64,000 nt of DNA, taken from NCBI RefSeq assembly GCF_001638985.1, contig NW_017265189.1, forward strand, positions 1 through 64,000, given 5' to 3'. The stretch is from Phycomyces blakesleeanus NRRL 1555(-) (Eukaryota; Mucoromycota; Mucoromycetes; Mucorales; Phycomycetaceae). The translations under genes and the position numbers were made by a program. Positions within the stretch are counted from its first letter, which is position 1. Each line of letters opens with the position of its first letter. This document shows positions 22,601 through 33,949 of this stretch, piece by piece. The notes beneath the pieces are model-generated. The model was not told the origin of the DNA and did no database searches. It saw nothing but the letters and a program-made list of their open reading frames with translations.

Positions 22601-25600
22601 TCAAATCTACATCCATTATGGAAGGTATACAAGTCGTTCTTGGCCATTACTAACTTAGACGTATATATGACTACTGTTTTTACTCTCCAGGCCAAACAGC
22701 AAGGATCAAAACTCAAATATGCGCTACAGGTAAACAAATCTTCTTGAGCTTTTACTTACTGTCATTTATATATTTCTAGTGTTTTTTCCCTTAAAGTTCA
22801 AATATCAAGGATCCGATTTCAAATAAGGTTACGGGTACACACTTTTCTCTCTGTCTTTACATGCTTTCTTTCGTATTGGCCTAGTTTTATTACGATCTGG
22901 CTACACAATGAAAAATTTGGTTCCTTCCAGTGCGACAGGTATATACATCTAGTTCGGCCTTTAGTTACTGTTGGCTTTATTTCTCTACTGGCTTCACAGT
23001 TCAAGCCAGCCATCATGGATCCTATATCCGTCCAGTGTTACAGGTATACACTTCTCTTTGGGATTCTACTTACTGTCGGCTTTAATTTTCTACTGTTCTT
23101 AAAGTCAAGGCCAACGACTAATCATCTGATATCCGCCTAGAATTACAGATATAAAAATGTTATTGGGCCGTTACTTATAATTGTTTTTGTTTCTCTAGTG
23201 TCCTTGCAGTCAAGGGTAACGAGCAAGAACCCGGTCTCCATATTGGGATATAGTGTTACACATCTCTTTGATTTTTGACTTGCTGCAAACTGTATTTTTT
23301 CTCGTGACTTTACAGTCAAATTCAACACTCAAGGATCCGGTTTCCATCAAGTTTTACAGGTATACAAATCTGACAAGTGCTTTTATTTAATGTGTCTTTT
23401 TTTTTTGTCAAGTGCCTTTACTGTCTATGCCAATGATTCCGAATCCGAGCCCTATCCAGAGTGACAGGTATACAAATATGTTTGCGTCTTTATAACTTTT
23501 AGTTTTATATGTCTAGTGCCTATACGGTTTAGGCTGAAGAACTAGGACTTGATATTCATCCAGACTTGCAGATATATATTTTTCGTTGGGCCGTTGATTA
23601 TTGGCTTTTTTTATCCGTCTATTGTTTTTACTGTCAAGGGCAACCATCAAGGATTCGATCTCCATCCAGTATGACAGGTATACACTTTTCTTTGGGTTTC
23701 TACTTATCGCTTGTTTTTTTTTTGTCTAGTTTTTTCACCGCCCAGGTCGAAGAACAAGGATTTCTTCTTCATCCACGGTTACAGGTATACAATTCTCTTT
23801 TAGCCTTTGCATAACGCTTGTTTGATTTTTCTAATTTCATTAATGTCTATGCTAAATAATAAGCATCTACTCTCCATCTAAGGCCATAGGTTTAAAAAAT
23901 ATTTTTAAGTATTATTTTACTATTTATTAATTAATTAATTATTATTTTTTAATTTTACACAGCCAAGGCCAATCGATCCAGGTTTACTGTCCTCTAGGGT
24001 AACAAGTATATGTACATACCTGATCGTTTACTTACTGCTTGTTGTTTCGAGTAATTTTTATTTAGTCAAACTGAATTACCAAAGTTTTACTATCTACCTA
24101 GTGCCCGAGGTATACAGGTCTCATTTAGTACTCACGTATCACTTATTATTCTGTCTAGCTTTTTTATAGTTTAAGCCAGCAATCGGGTTTTTAATCTCCA
24201 TTAAGGATTAAAGGTATACATGACTATGTGAACCTTTACTTACTAGCTATTATATTTTCTAGTCTTTTTACAGGAAAGGCCCACAATTAATATGAGTTGT
24301 TTATCCGGGGGGGACAGGTATACAAATCTGCCAAAAAATCTACTTACTATATATTTGCATAATGTTTTTACAGCCGAAGCTAACGATCAAAGCTTTGATA
24401 TTCTTTTGGGCTCACAGGTATAAAAGTCTCTTTGACTTTTTAGGTACTATCAGTTGTTTTGTTCTAGCCCTTTCTTCTCCGTAGCAAGCGTTCAATGCTC
24501 AGCTCTACATCAAAGGTCGCAGGTATACAAGAATCTTTAAGCAATTTACTAAAAATTAGATCTTCCTAGCGTTTACATAGTCAAGGCAAAATGATCATGT
24601 TCTTTCTATCTATTCAAGGTTCTAGATGCACACGCACATTTTAGCATTTATTCTTCACTGGTTGAATCTTTTTAATCTTTGACAGTCCATGCCGAGAATC
24701 AAGGTTGCACTTCAAAAAATAGGGTTAAGGTATACATGCCTTTTTAAGCATTTACTTACTACTAGTTGCTTTATTCAGACTTTATACAGTCGAGACCAAA
24801 GATCAAGAGCCCGATTTCCGCATAGATTTACAGGGATACAAGTGGCTTTCTTTACCCATTAACATATTGCTAGCTGTTTGAAGCAGTCTTTTTACAGTTC
24901 AATTCAACAGTCAAGGTTCAAATCCCCGTCAAAAATCACTGATATACTGCCACTTTTTAGTATTTACTTACTGCCAATTGTGTTTCTTTAGTCTACTCGC
25001 AGAAAAGGCCAACAATCAAGATGCCACTCTCCTTCTTGGATGTTAGGTGTACCAGTATCTTTGGGTATTTACCTATTACCAGCTTTAGTTCGGTAGTCTT
25101 TTCACAATTGAGTCCAACACCCAAGATTCCATAGTTCATGCAGGGTTACAGGTATATATACCTCTTTGAGCATTTGCTTGGTGTCTGCTATATTTGTCTA
25201 GTCTTTTCATAGTCAAGGCTACTAATTGAGATTCCGCTGCTCATCTGGGGTAAAAGGTATATATGCTTTTTTTTAATAGTTAATTATTGCTTGTTGAAAT
25301 TGTCTAATAATTTTACAGTCAACGCTGATGATCAAGTTTCTGCTATTCGTCGAGGTAACAGGCGTACACCCTCCTTTGAATATCTTTCTGTCATCCATCA
25401 TATTTATCTAGTCATACCATAGTCCACACCAAGGTTCAAGATTTTAGTCTCCACCCAGATTCACAGACATTCAAGTATAATTGCCCTTTTAGGACTGCCG
25501 GCTGCTATTGCCTATTGCTTTTAATATATAGGTCAAGGGATAAATTTGCTACTCTCAACCATGAGCTACAGGTATCACCGTTTATTTTGAACATTTATTT

Positions 25601-26556
25601 ATTATTGATTACATTTGATTAGTATTTTAAATCCGAGTCCAACGATCAAGCTTCAGCTTTCCGGGAAGGGTTGAAGATATCCATGTATCTTTGATTTTTT
25701 TTAATATCGACTGAATTTCTTTGGCGTTTGCACATTCAAGTCCATTGATCAAGTCTTTGGTCATTATCAAGTTTCCACTCAACATTATTGGGTAAAGGTA
25801 TATAAGATTCTTAGATTACTTTTTTACAGCCAATGTCATTTATCAAGCGTTTTTAGAGTCCTGGTCAACGATCAAGATTCTGCTATTAATTCAACGTCTT
25901 AGATATATAAGTGTATTTAAATATTACTTTACTACTGATTCTATCTATTTAATCTTTTTTTTTCTTTTTCTTTTTTACATTCTATGCTAGCCCTCACGGC
26001 TCTAGTCTCCATCAAGGCTTATAGACATACAAGGTTTTTTTATTGGAATATGTTCTCACTATCAGTTTTAATTTTTCTAGTAATTTCACAGTTCATACCA
26101 ACGATTAGGCGTCCGATTTCCATCCAGGGCTACAGGCATACATCTTTATTACACCATTTACTTACAGCCTGTTTTATATGTCCAGAATCTTCACAGCTCA
26201 TGTCAACAGTCACGGTTTTGACCTACATCTCCAACCATAGGTATATATATATTTCCGAGAATTTACTTACTATTAGGTGTATTTTTCTAGTGTTTTCATA
26301 GTAAAGACCAACGATTAATATTCCGACATTTTCCTACAGTCATAGACATACAAGTCTCTTTGAGCCTTTAGTTACTTTAAGCTGTATATTCCCATACTTT
26401 TTACAGCAAAGACCAGCGATCAAGGTTTCACTCTCCATAAAAATCCTCAGGTATACAAAGCTCTTTAAATATTTTCTTACTATCAATTAGATTATTCTAG
26501 TGTTTACACAGTCAAAGCCAAACTATAAAGCCTCTGTTGCCCGTCCAAGTTCTCCA

Positions 26557-26592
<36 letters not shown>

Positions 26593-28090
26593 AGCATCTA
26601 CTTACTGGTTGTTGTTTTTAGTTATCTTGACATAGTCAAAACCAACGATTAAGGTTTCACCATACATCCAGGGTATGAGATACACATGTCTCGTTTAATA
26701 TTTAGCTATCAACTATTATTTTGTCTAGCTTTTTTTTTTATATATTTTAAGCCAACTATCAAGTTTTGAGTATTTATTCATGATCACAGGTATATATTTC
26801 TTTTTGAACATATACTTATTGTTGGCTTTCTTTTTTTAGTCTATTTACCACCAGGGCGAACGATCAATATTCCGCTGCCCATTTTGGGCCATATGTATAC
26901 ATGACTCTTTAAGCAGTTAATACCTGTCGCTTTTATTTGTCTAGTCTTTTAATCGCCAAGTCCAAAATTTTTGGCTCTGCTCTACATCATGGGCCGTAGG
27001 TATACAAGTCTCTTTGTAAATCTATTCACTGATGGTTATAAATACTTATAATTTCACAGTTGGTGTCAAAGATCATTGTTTAACTCTTATTAATATGTTA
27101 CAGGTATACATTGTTTAGTTGCCCATTTTTCTTTGAATGATGCTTGTATTTGCTTATTTTTTTTTCTCTTCGTAGTTTAGGTCAATTATCATGGTTCTAT
27201 TCTTTATTAAGGATTAAAGACATAGGAGGAGTCTTTAAGATTTTCTCACTGAAAATTGTATTTACTAATTTTTTTACAGCCGATACCAGGTATCAGTATT
27301 CTACTCTCTATTGTGGGCCACAGCTATATTTGTCTTTTTTTATTTGTCTTTTTTTATTTGTCTTTTTTTTACTATTTCGACAGCAAAACCCAACGCTAAA
27401 AAACTCAATCTCTATCAAGGGTTACAGGTATACCAGTTTCTTTGAATATATTACTACAAATTATTTTTGTATATTATTTTAAACAGACAAGCCCAACGAT
27501 CAAGATTTCGGGCTCGAGTATCATATACCTGCATATGTATTTGTTTCAATAACTACTTTATGCTGTTTCTATAGGACCTTACAGTCATATTTAATGCTAA
27601 ACATTAAAACTTTAGTTTTAGGTATGGATTCTAGGTATACAACAATTTTTGACCGCTCAGTATTACTTGCTTTATATAAGAAGTATATGTGTAGTTGAAG
27701 CCAAATAATTTAAGCTGGTTAAAGATATAAAAGGCTTTTGAGAAATTCACCGACACCTATATCTTTTTTATGTATTTGATATCAAGGATGAGTAACAAAT
27801 TTGTGCTCCCCATCATTGTTTAAAGATATAAAAGTATTTTTTAAATTATTTCTTTTATTAATGTTTTCATTTCAGTAGTGTATTTCCAATTGATTTAAAG
27901 GATCAAGTTTTTGCCTCCATTATAGACTAAACGTATACAGTGCTATTTGAAAATTTAAATAACGTAATTTGCTTTCGTCTAGTACTCACAGTCAAAACAA
28001 GTATCAGGGCTCCACGTTTCCTCATAGGATAGAAGTGAACAAGACTCTCTGAACATTTAATTACTGCCTCTTTTAAATACAGCTTGGCCT
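19680..28090 (+). repeat. ~105-bp tandem array, about 80 units, with intron-like signals
   Basis: Units repeat at 103-107 bp; in the most homogeneous part (about 20400-22300) the landmark GTATA recurs near 20407, 20513, 20619, 20725, 20831, 20936, 21042 and 21148. Each unit has a variable half, consensus near CATCCAGGTCAAGCATCAAG followed by GTTCCGATC and ending TTATAG or TTACAG. Then comes an AT-rich half beginning GTATA, with TACTCAC or TACTTAC about 25-30 bases in and a pyrimidine-rich end TTTCTAG or TTTTTACAG. This mimics exon-intron modules. Units are near-identical centrally and strongly diverged to the right. All three frames are closed in many units, so coding is unlikely now. Confidence 0.9.
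26552..26592. repeat. (AT)n microsatellite
   Basis: A run of alternating A and T inside one unit of the 105-bp array, replacing the usual start of the AT-rich half. Confidence 0.9.
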
Positions 28091-28780
28091 TACCGTACTT
28101 ACATTCGCTACTTATCCTGTGGCTGCAAGGAATCGCATAACACTAGCATAACGTTATTACTGCTCATCATCTATCCCAATTAACAACATTAGCAACTCGG
28201 CATACTTTAGCTTATTTGTTAGTTTCGGGTATGTTTAATTCAGCCACTATATTATCCACTGTATTGTATATCGCAGACCTCTGGATATATCCTCACAGTA
28301 TCCTCCTCATGCTAATATGAGCCACGAAACTGATCCCACTCAATCTCTAATATTCAATCATTATAGCTACCACCATCACTTTTGAAACTCTAGTATCTAA
28401 ACCAATAGCGTATTAACAGTTGAAGGTCAGCTATACATATGTATATGGCTACTCATGGGGCTATCTTCGTCGTCCTCGTCGCCACCCAGGGAATATTCCC
28501 TGAACTAGACACCTTATTCGCCATTTATTTAACCTAATAGATCATACATACGCTCAATCAGCGTATCCAATGCCACACACTAGATATCCATATCGAGCGG
28601 CCACTTCCAACTTATTCTTGATATTGAATTTGTCCTTAATCATATAGCAGTTCCATCTACATTAGACATTACAATATTCGAAGCTAAATCAGCTTTGGCT
28701 ATTCTCTAGCTTTTTCGCCTTTAAATACATTACCTCCAATACATATTACAAAAAAATATTATGAATGGTTTCATTCACTG
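28090..28780. other. intergenic, nothing recognised
   Basis: About 690 bp between the tandem array and the R1 copy. It is less AT-rich than the array, with a GGGAATATTCCC palindrome near 28489. There is no open frame or RNA gene. Confidence 0.5.
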
Positions 28781-29265
28781 TGCAAATTTTGATATATTTG
28801 TGTTGGTGTTGGTATGCCCAAAAAAAGAATTGAATATAGTGGTTGGCGGTGTCAATCTTGATAGCATTGTGTTGGTGTTGGTACGCCCAAAAAAAAAGAA
28901 TTAAATATAGTTGTTGTTGGTGTCAATTTTGATAGCGTTTTAAAGTTATGTTGGTACGTGTCAAAAAAAAGAAATATGTTATGGTTGCTGGTGTCAGTTT
29001 TGATAGTGTTGTAAAGTTGGTGTCAATTCCAGTAAATTTGTAAAATCAATTTAGGCATGGAGGTTTGACTGAGGATTCCCGAAAGGGATGAGGTATGTAA
29101 AAAGAAGATTCAAGGCATCGTTAGAAAGGATTTTTTTCTTTGTTTTTGTTGCGGCTCAGTAACGGTTATTTTTGATAGACAGTTCTCTCTGGACAGTATC
29201 AATCTCGAAATTCTGTCTATACCAGAACGAAATTGAATCGAAAATTTATTTAAAAAAAAAGCACC
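28780..29265 (+). repeat. dispersed repeat R1, copy 3, with a ~75-bp internal tandem
   Basis: 28780-29045 holds about four degenerate units of roughly 75 bp with GTTGGTGTTGGTA, CCCAAAAAAAGAATT and GGTGTCAATTTTGATAG landmarks. Downstream, a GAGGATTCCCGAAAGGGATG block, GGCATCGTTAGAAAGGAT, GTTGCGGCTCAGTAACGG and CTCTCTGGACAGT match R1 copies 1 and 2 in the same order. After 29265 the similarity fades. Confidence 0.7.
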
Positions 29266-30244
29266 GCATGTGTAACCGTAGCAAAGGGCATGATTCAATA
29301 ACGCAGCTGGTATGAAAAGGGGGAAAAAACTGGAGGAAGGTACGCTTTTGTTGCGAGAGGGCGAAAAAGTTCTTTTTTGTGGTCAAAAGAGTTGTTGAGC
29401 CTATATTACTGCAAAGGAAAAGAGGACGCCACAGCTTTTGTTTTAGATTGTATCTGCTCTATGTTATCCTTGAGGGACAGTGAGAACCCAAGAAAGCGCA
29501 TCCCGTAGGCATGTCTTCGTAAAGGGATAGAACAGATCTGAAGGATTCTTAGTTCTACCAGAGAGAAATTAACCTAAAGTCAAGTACAGTTGACCAAGAG
29601 GGAGGAAGTAGCAGCTCTTACCAAGGCTTGAGCAAAAAAACGTGGACTCAATGTCATGTCTAACGTAATGACAATTGGTTTCGATGGGAGGAAGGCGTCA
29701 TCATATTCTCATTACCATGGCCCACACCCTGGAAATGAGAGAGAGAGATGGAGGGTCGAGTGGGAACATATTGGAAAATCATTATATATTGCCTACCTTT
29801 TCACATTATCTTCCTCGATCAGAGTGAGATAAGTGTAAAATAGCCGTAGTGCGCATTGTATTTTTAAACTGTATAGTATCAAAACATATCGATATCTTGT
29901 TGCTTTAGATGTCAAGCTGGTTTGGTTCTATTGATATATCCAAAATTAGATTTAATTATCATAAGGGTATCTTTGGAGTACTAAATGGGCAATATAAAAG
30001 TAAGAATAATAGCAGTAATACTTAACGAGTCAGTTATAAGGTCAAGATAGTTTGATGTGCCATGGTAAGGGCAAATCATCAATGAGCATTCAAGCTATAT
30101 GATTGCGAGCGGGATAAAAATTACTTTTTAATTTTTTTTTATAAAAAATTCCAATACAGCCGTTGCTGCGTCTATTGAAGAAGAAAAAGGGAAAAAAATC
30201 AATGGACCCGTTTACTGGCACTCATTTCTCTCCTGTTGACACTC
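29266..30244. other. intergenic upstream of TFIIF beta
   Basis: No gene recognised. A GC-richer stretch around 29440-29720 has no usable frame. The proximal 200 bp before 30245 should include the promoter and 5' UTR of the TFIIF gene. An upstream ATG at 30202 opens a frame of 16 codons ending at 30252, overlapping the likely start codon, and could act as a uORF. Confidence 0.5.
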
Positions 30245-31577
30245 ATGCCTGATTCTCGCACTAATCCTGATGTTGACGCTCTTTTTGAAGACGACCCGGG
30301 ATCGCTCGATGAAGTTGTTGACGATGAAGATGCTGAAGACCTCAAACTAGATAATGCAAACACAAAAGTGTGGCTAGTCAAGGAAAGCATTGAATACATA
30401 TATCATACATATAAGGATAAACAGGGAATCTAACATTGCATATATAAATATAAAACAAATAGGTTCCGAAATTCCTTGCAAACAAATGGAAAGCGATTGA
30501 CCAAGACAATGTTAATTTGGGATCAGTCCGGATCTACAGTCAGTAGGTAGATTACTGTGATTAACAAGCAATATATTGACTTTTTTTTGTTTATCCGTTT
30601 TCTTCATTTTCGCTCTTTATTTTCTTTAAAAAATAATAATAGGCCACCGCCTGGACGTTCGAGCGCGGTAAATACATAAATGAATTACATATCTTTACAT
30701 GTATACCATGCATATACATAATTTGATAGTGGAGAGTAGCTGACGCAAGTCTATATCACGTTTAGATCTCCTTGGTATTACCCGAAAATGAAGTGACTGA
30801 GAACATCCCTCGTGAATACAGCATTTCGATTTTACCAGGCGAGGTCACCAACAAATTTGTATTTACTGAGAGCGAGCATGGTGGTAAGCAAGAAATAATA
30901 ATATTTATTTATTTTGCTTACAATGTTTTGTGATTTGTGTAGGTAAATCAATTAGTGGAAGAGTACACCACGAATGCGCAGCCACGCCTACACAATTCGG
31001 CACATATCGTGACATCATGCGAAAGCGTGTCATTGATGCTGGTACTCCTCAGCGTACAGTACAGGTTCTTGGACAAGACAATCAGCCTGTATTTGTACCA
31101 GGAGCAAGTAGTAGCATGCCAAGTAGCAGCTTCTCTGATTTTGTTGTAAGATTACTCTACATATATTCTTCTTCTTCTTTTAATGCGCTTATGGAGACCT
31201 TTGTGCTGATGAGCTATCTATTATTAAATGTCTAGACTGCCAAAAAACCCAGAACAGACAAGGAAAAGGCTACTCGTATGCCTCGCAACGAATTGATGGA
31301 TTTGCTATTTGCTGCATTTGACAGATATCCCTATTGGTCCTTCAAGGGTATTGTGGAGCACACAAAACAGCCAGCGCAATATCTCAAGGAAATCCTATCT
31401 GAAATTTGCATCCTCAACAAGCGTGGACCTTATGCAGGAAACTATCAGCTGAAGCCAGAGTACAAACAACGTTCTGCGGCTGAAAGACCCAATGGTGACA
31501 AGGAAGACTCCAAGGATATTTCATCATCAGAAGAAGATGATGAAGAGGAGGAAGCAATGGAAGCTATTCACGTCTAA
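30245..31577 (+). CDS. TFG2: TFIIF beta subunit (Tfg2 / RAP30)
   Basis: General transcription factor subunit that binds TFIIF alpha and RNA polymerase II in the nucleus. Six exons give 301 residues: 30245-30382, 30463-30542, 30643-30667, 30766-30883, 30943-31145, 31236-31577. An acidic N-terminus is followed by TKVWLVK / VPKFLANKW, NLGSVRIY and ISLVLPE of the dimerisation barrel. The C-terminal winged helix is very well preserved: RMPRNELMDLLFAAFDRY, WSFKGIVEHTKQP, YLKEILSEIC, KRGPYAGNYQLKPEY. An acidic Ser/Glu tail ends it. The 5' splice site of intron 1 is GA, not GT. A GT donor two codons earlier is possible but would delete the conserved VK. The start at 30245 is the first ATG in frame. 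Confidence 0.95.
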
Positions 31578-33949
31578 AGTTCCGATCCATCCTATATTCT
31601 ATACAATGTAGAAAGAAATCGTCCCCCTCTCACCCTCTATCTCTCTTTCTCTCTTTCTCTTTCTCCAGCAATTAACTCGCATACACCCATACATATACAT
31701 TAACGCAATCTACACCAAATCACTCAAGAACACATCAACTTACATACAAGCGTATTTAAAAGAAAAATCCCACACACACATATATATATGAAGATATGTC
31801 TGAAGAAGCTATAATAGAGAACTGCTATAGATATCAAGGGAACAAAGGATAGTCATCTTTGACGAGCTTGGTATTTTTGATGTCGATTAGTAATAATGGG
31901 TATGCTCAAGAGAGTCTATGGAACAGTCTACAGCCTGTCAATAAGATTATCTTATCAAATCTTGATGTAAAAAGCCAATTGTACGACTACTTGTGGAATG
32001 AGAGAATGCATGACAAAAAATATAAAAATTCGACAACAATTGAGAATGGCGTACATTATCAAGCCAAATACTATATAACAAAAAGCCGGTTTAGAAGCCA
32101 TTATTTTTGTTGTCAAGTATGGCTGCTTTTTCGTTTTTAATATTAGGAGTTACCACCATCTGTTAACTCTATCCACTTTCCCTTACTTGATGATATATAT
32201 ATATATATATTAATTTGATCTTAAAGTGATTTGACACCCCACTTTATCTTTGTTTCATATTCAAAAATAGCAGAGGTTGACCTGAATGAAGGTTACCATC
32301 GTTTCTGTTTTATTTTACTCTTAGTTCTTTGTGATATTGTCTATTATATAAAGTATTTTTAGACTTCTTCTGGGATGTATTAAAGAGACAAGTAAAATGA
32401 AACACTAATTAGAATTATCCAGCTTTAGCGTTCTTTCTGTAGCTGTATTGCTGTCTCAAATCAGCTTAGTCATTCTCAATTGCTTTCTTTTGAGCGGGTC
32501 CGTGCGTTCATATTTAGTTTATCTTGGGAATACATATAAAATAAGTATGAGTTTAGGTGTTCATAATTTCTTAGTTTTTAGTTATATTTTATCAATAAGC
32601 AAAAGGAAGAGGGACACTAGTTGATAGCCTATATATATATATATATATATATATCTGAGTCATAGTATCAGGTTTATCATTCTCTGACCTTTTCATTAAC
32701 TCCTCCGCATCTATTTGTTCCCACCGATGTATCTATCCCCGACCACTTCATTGTCTATTCTCAATACAAGCTAAAAAGGTCTTTTATTATTATTAATATT
32801 ATTAGTATTATTATTCAATAACTTTGATCCCAGCTTTCGCCATTCCCTCTGCATAAGCCTTTGGTTGCATCCCACTAAATATATGTACCAAAAAAAACAG
32901 TTAGAAAAATATGTCTTTTCTTTTATATTTCTTGAATTTTGATTCATTTTCTGGCCTATGGTTCAATATTGAGGCAATTTACTTTGAATATAATCGTTCT
33001 TTTTTTTTTTCGTCCTCCTCTTCTTCCTCTTCTTCTAATCTAATATTATTTATATAAAACAATATAGTATGGTATAGTATAATACATGGCCTATTTATTT
33101 CTTTATTCTTTCTATTTTCTCTCCCCAAAAATACTATGAAGTCTAGGTCAATAGGTCAATAAGTAGGTGCCTAACTCAGGGACAATTAAATGCAATATAT
33201 TTTATTTTATTTACTCTTTTGTTCGCAGAATCTATTTTTATCTTTATAATATTTTTAAGTGTAGAAATAATGGTAATTTAAATAATTTATAATTTTAGTA
33301 TAAGAAATATACCTACTATATATTTATTCTTTTATTGCCTTTCTTCTTTAGGGTATAAAAATAAAAATAAAATTGTCAAAGAGAAAACAAGTACAGTTTA
33401 CTGTAGTTTAAAAGACTTCTTTAAGCCTACACACCTTCTAAAGACTATACATTGGATATTGAACATTAAAGACTTGTTAAGCAAAAAAAACGTGGTATTT
33501 GGTCAATGTATTCTATTTTTATCGTTCAACAGGCTCTTAACAGTGCTCCGCTACAAAGGCCTTTTTTTTGTGTGGGTACACATACACACATACACACACA
33601 CGCACATACGCACATACGCACGCACATACGCACATAAAATTTTAAACCATCTTGTCATCCCCTCTATATTTGTAATATCTATTTTATTTTATTTAATCTT
33701 TCTTTATTTTGGCTCCTTCGAGTTTCTGTGGTTTAACGATCGTTGTGACTGAGATTAGGCGGAACAAGGTCCACAGCCGCTCTCCACTTTATTGTTTTTT
33801 TTTGTTTTCTTTTTTTTTGTTTTCTTTCTCTTCTTCTCTTTCTTTTCTTTTTCTATTTATTGATCATTAGAAGTAAGGAAACTTATCTCTCCTTCAAGAA
33901 CAACAACAAAAAAAACACCAAAGAAGAAAGAAACTTCTGCGATCTTTTC
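31578..33949. other. intergenic with microsatellites
   Basis: About 2.4 kb between TFIIF beta and the Gln-rich gene. It holds several (AT)n, (CT)n and ATT-type runs, a CACACA/ACGCACAT block near 33578-33630, and long T-rich stretches near 33790-33860 that probably belong to the downstream 5' region. I see no gene; the short open frames are low complexity. Confidence 0.5.

Noticed and set aside
19680..28090. CRISPR-like array
   Set aside because: The unit is 105 bp with graded divergence and no constant-repeat/unique-spacer alternation, and the genome is eukaryotic.
19680..28090. Intact repeat-protein gene in the array
   Set aside because: Single units, for example around 23100-23160, have stops in all three frames, and several donors are lost, so a continuous coding message is not supported.
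29266..30200. Hidden gene in the GC-richer part 29440-29720
   Set aside because: No frame stays open over a useful length and no motif was recognised on either strand.
33459..33752. 97-residue open frame with Thr-His repeats
   Set aside because: Driven by a CACA/ACGCACAT microsatellite in a promoter-like AT-rich region.
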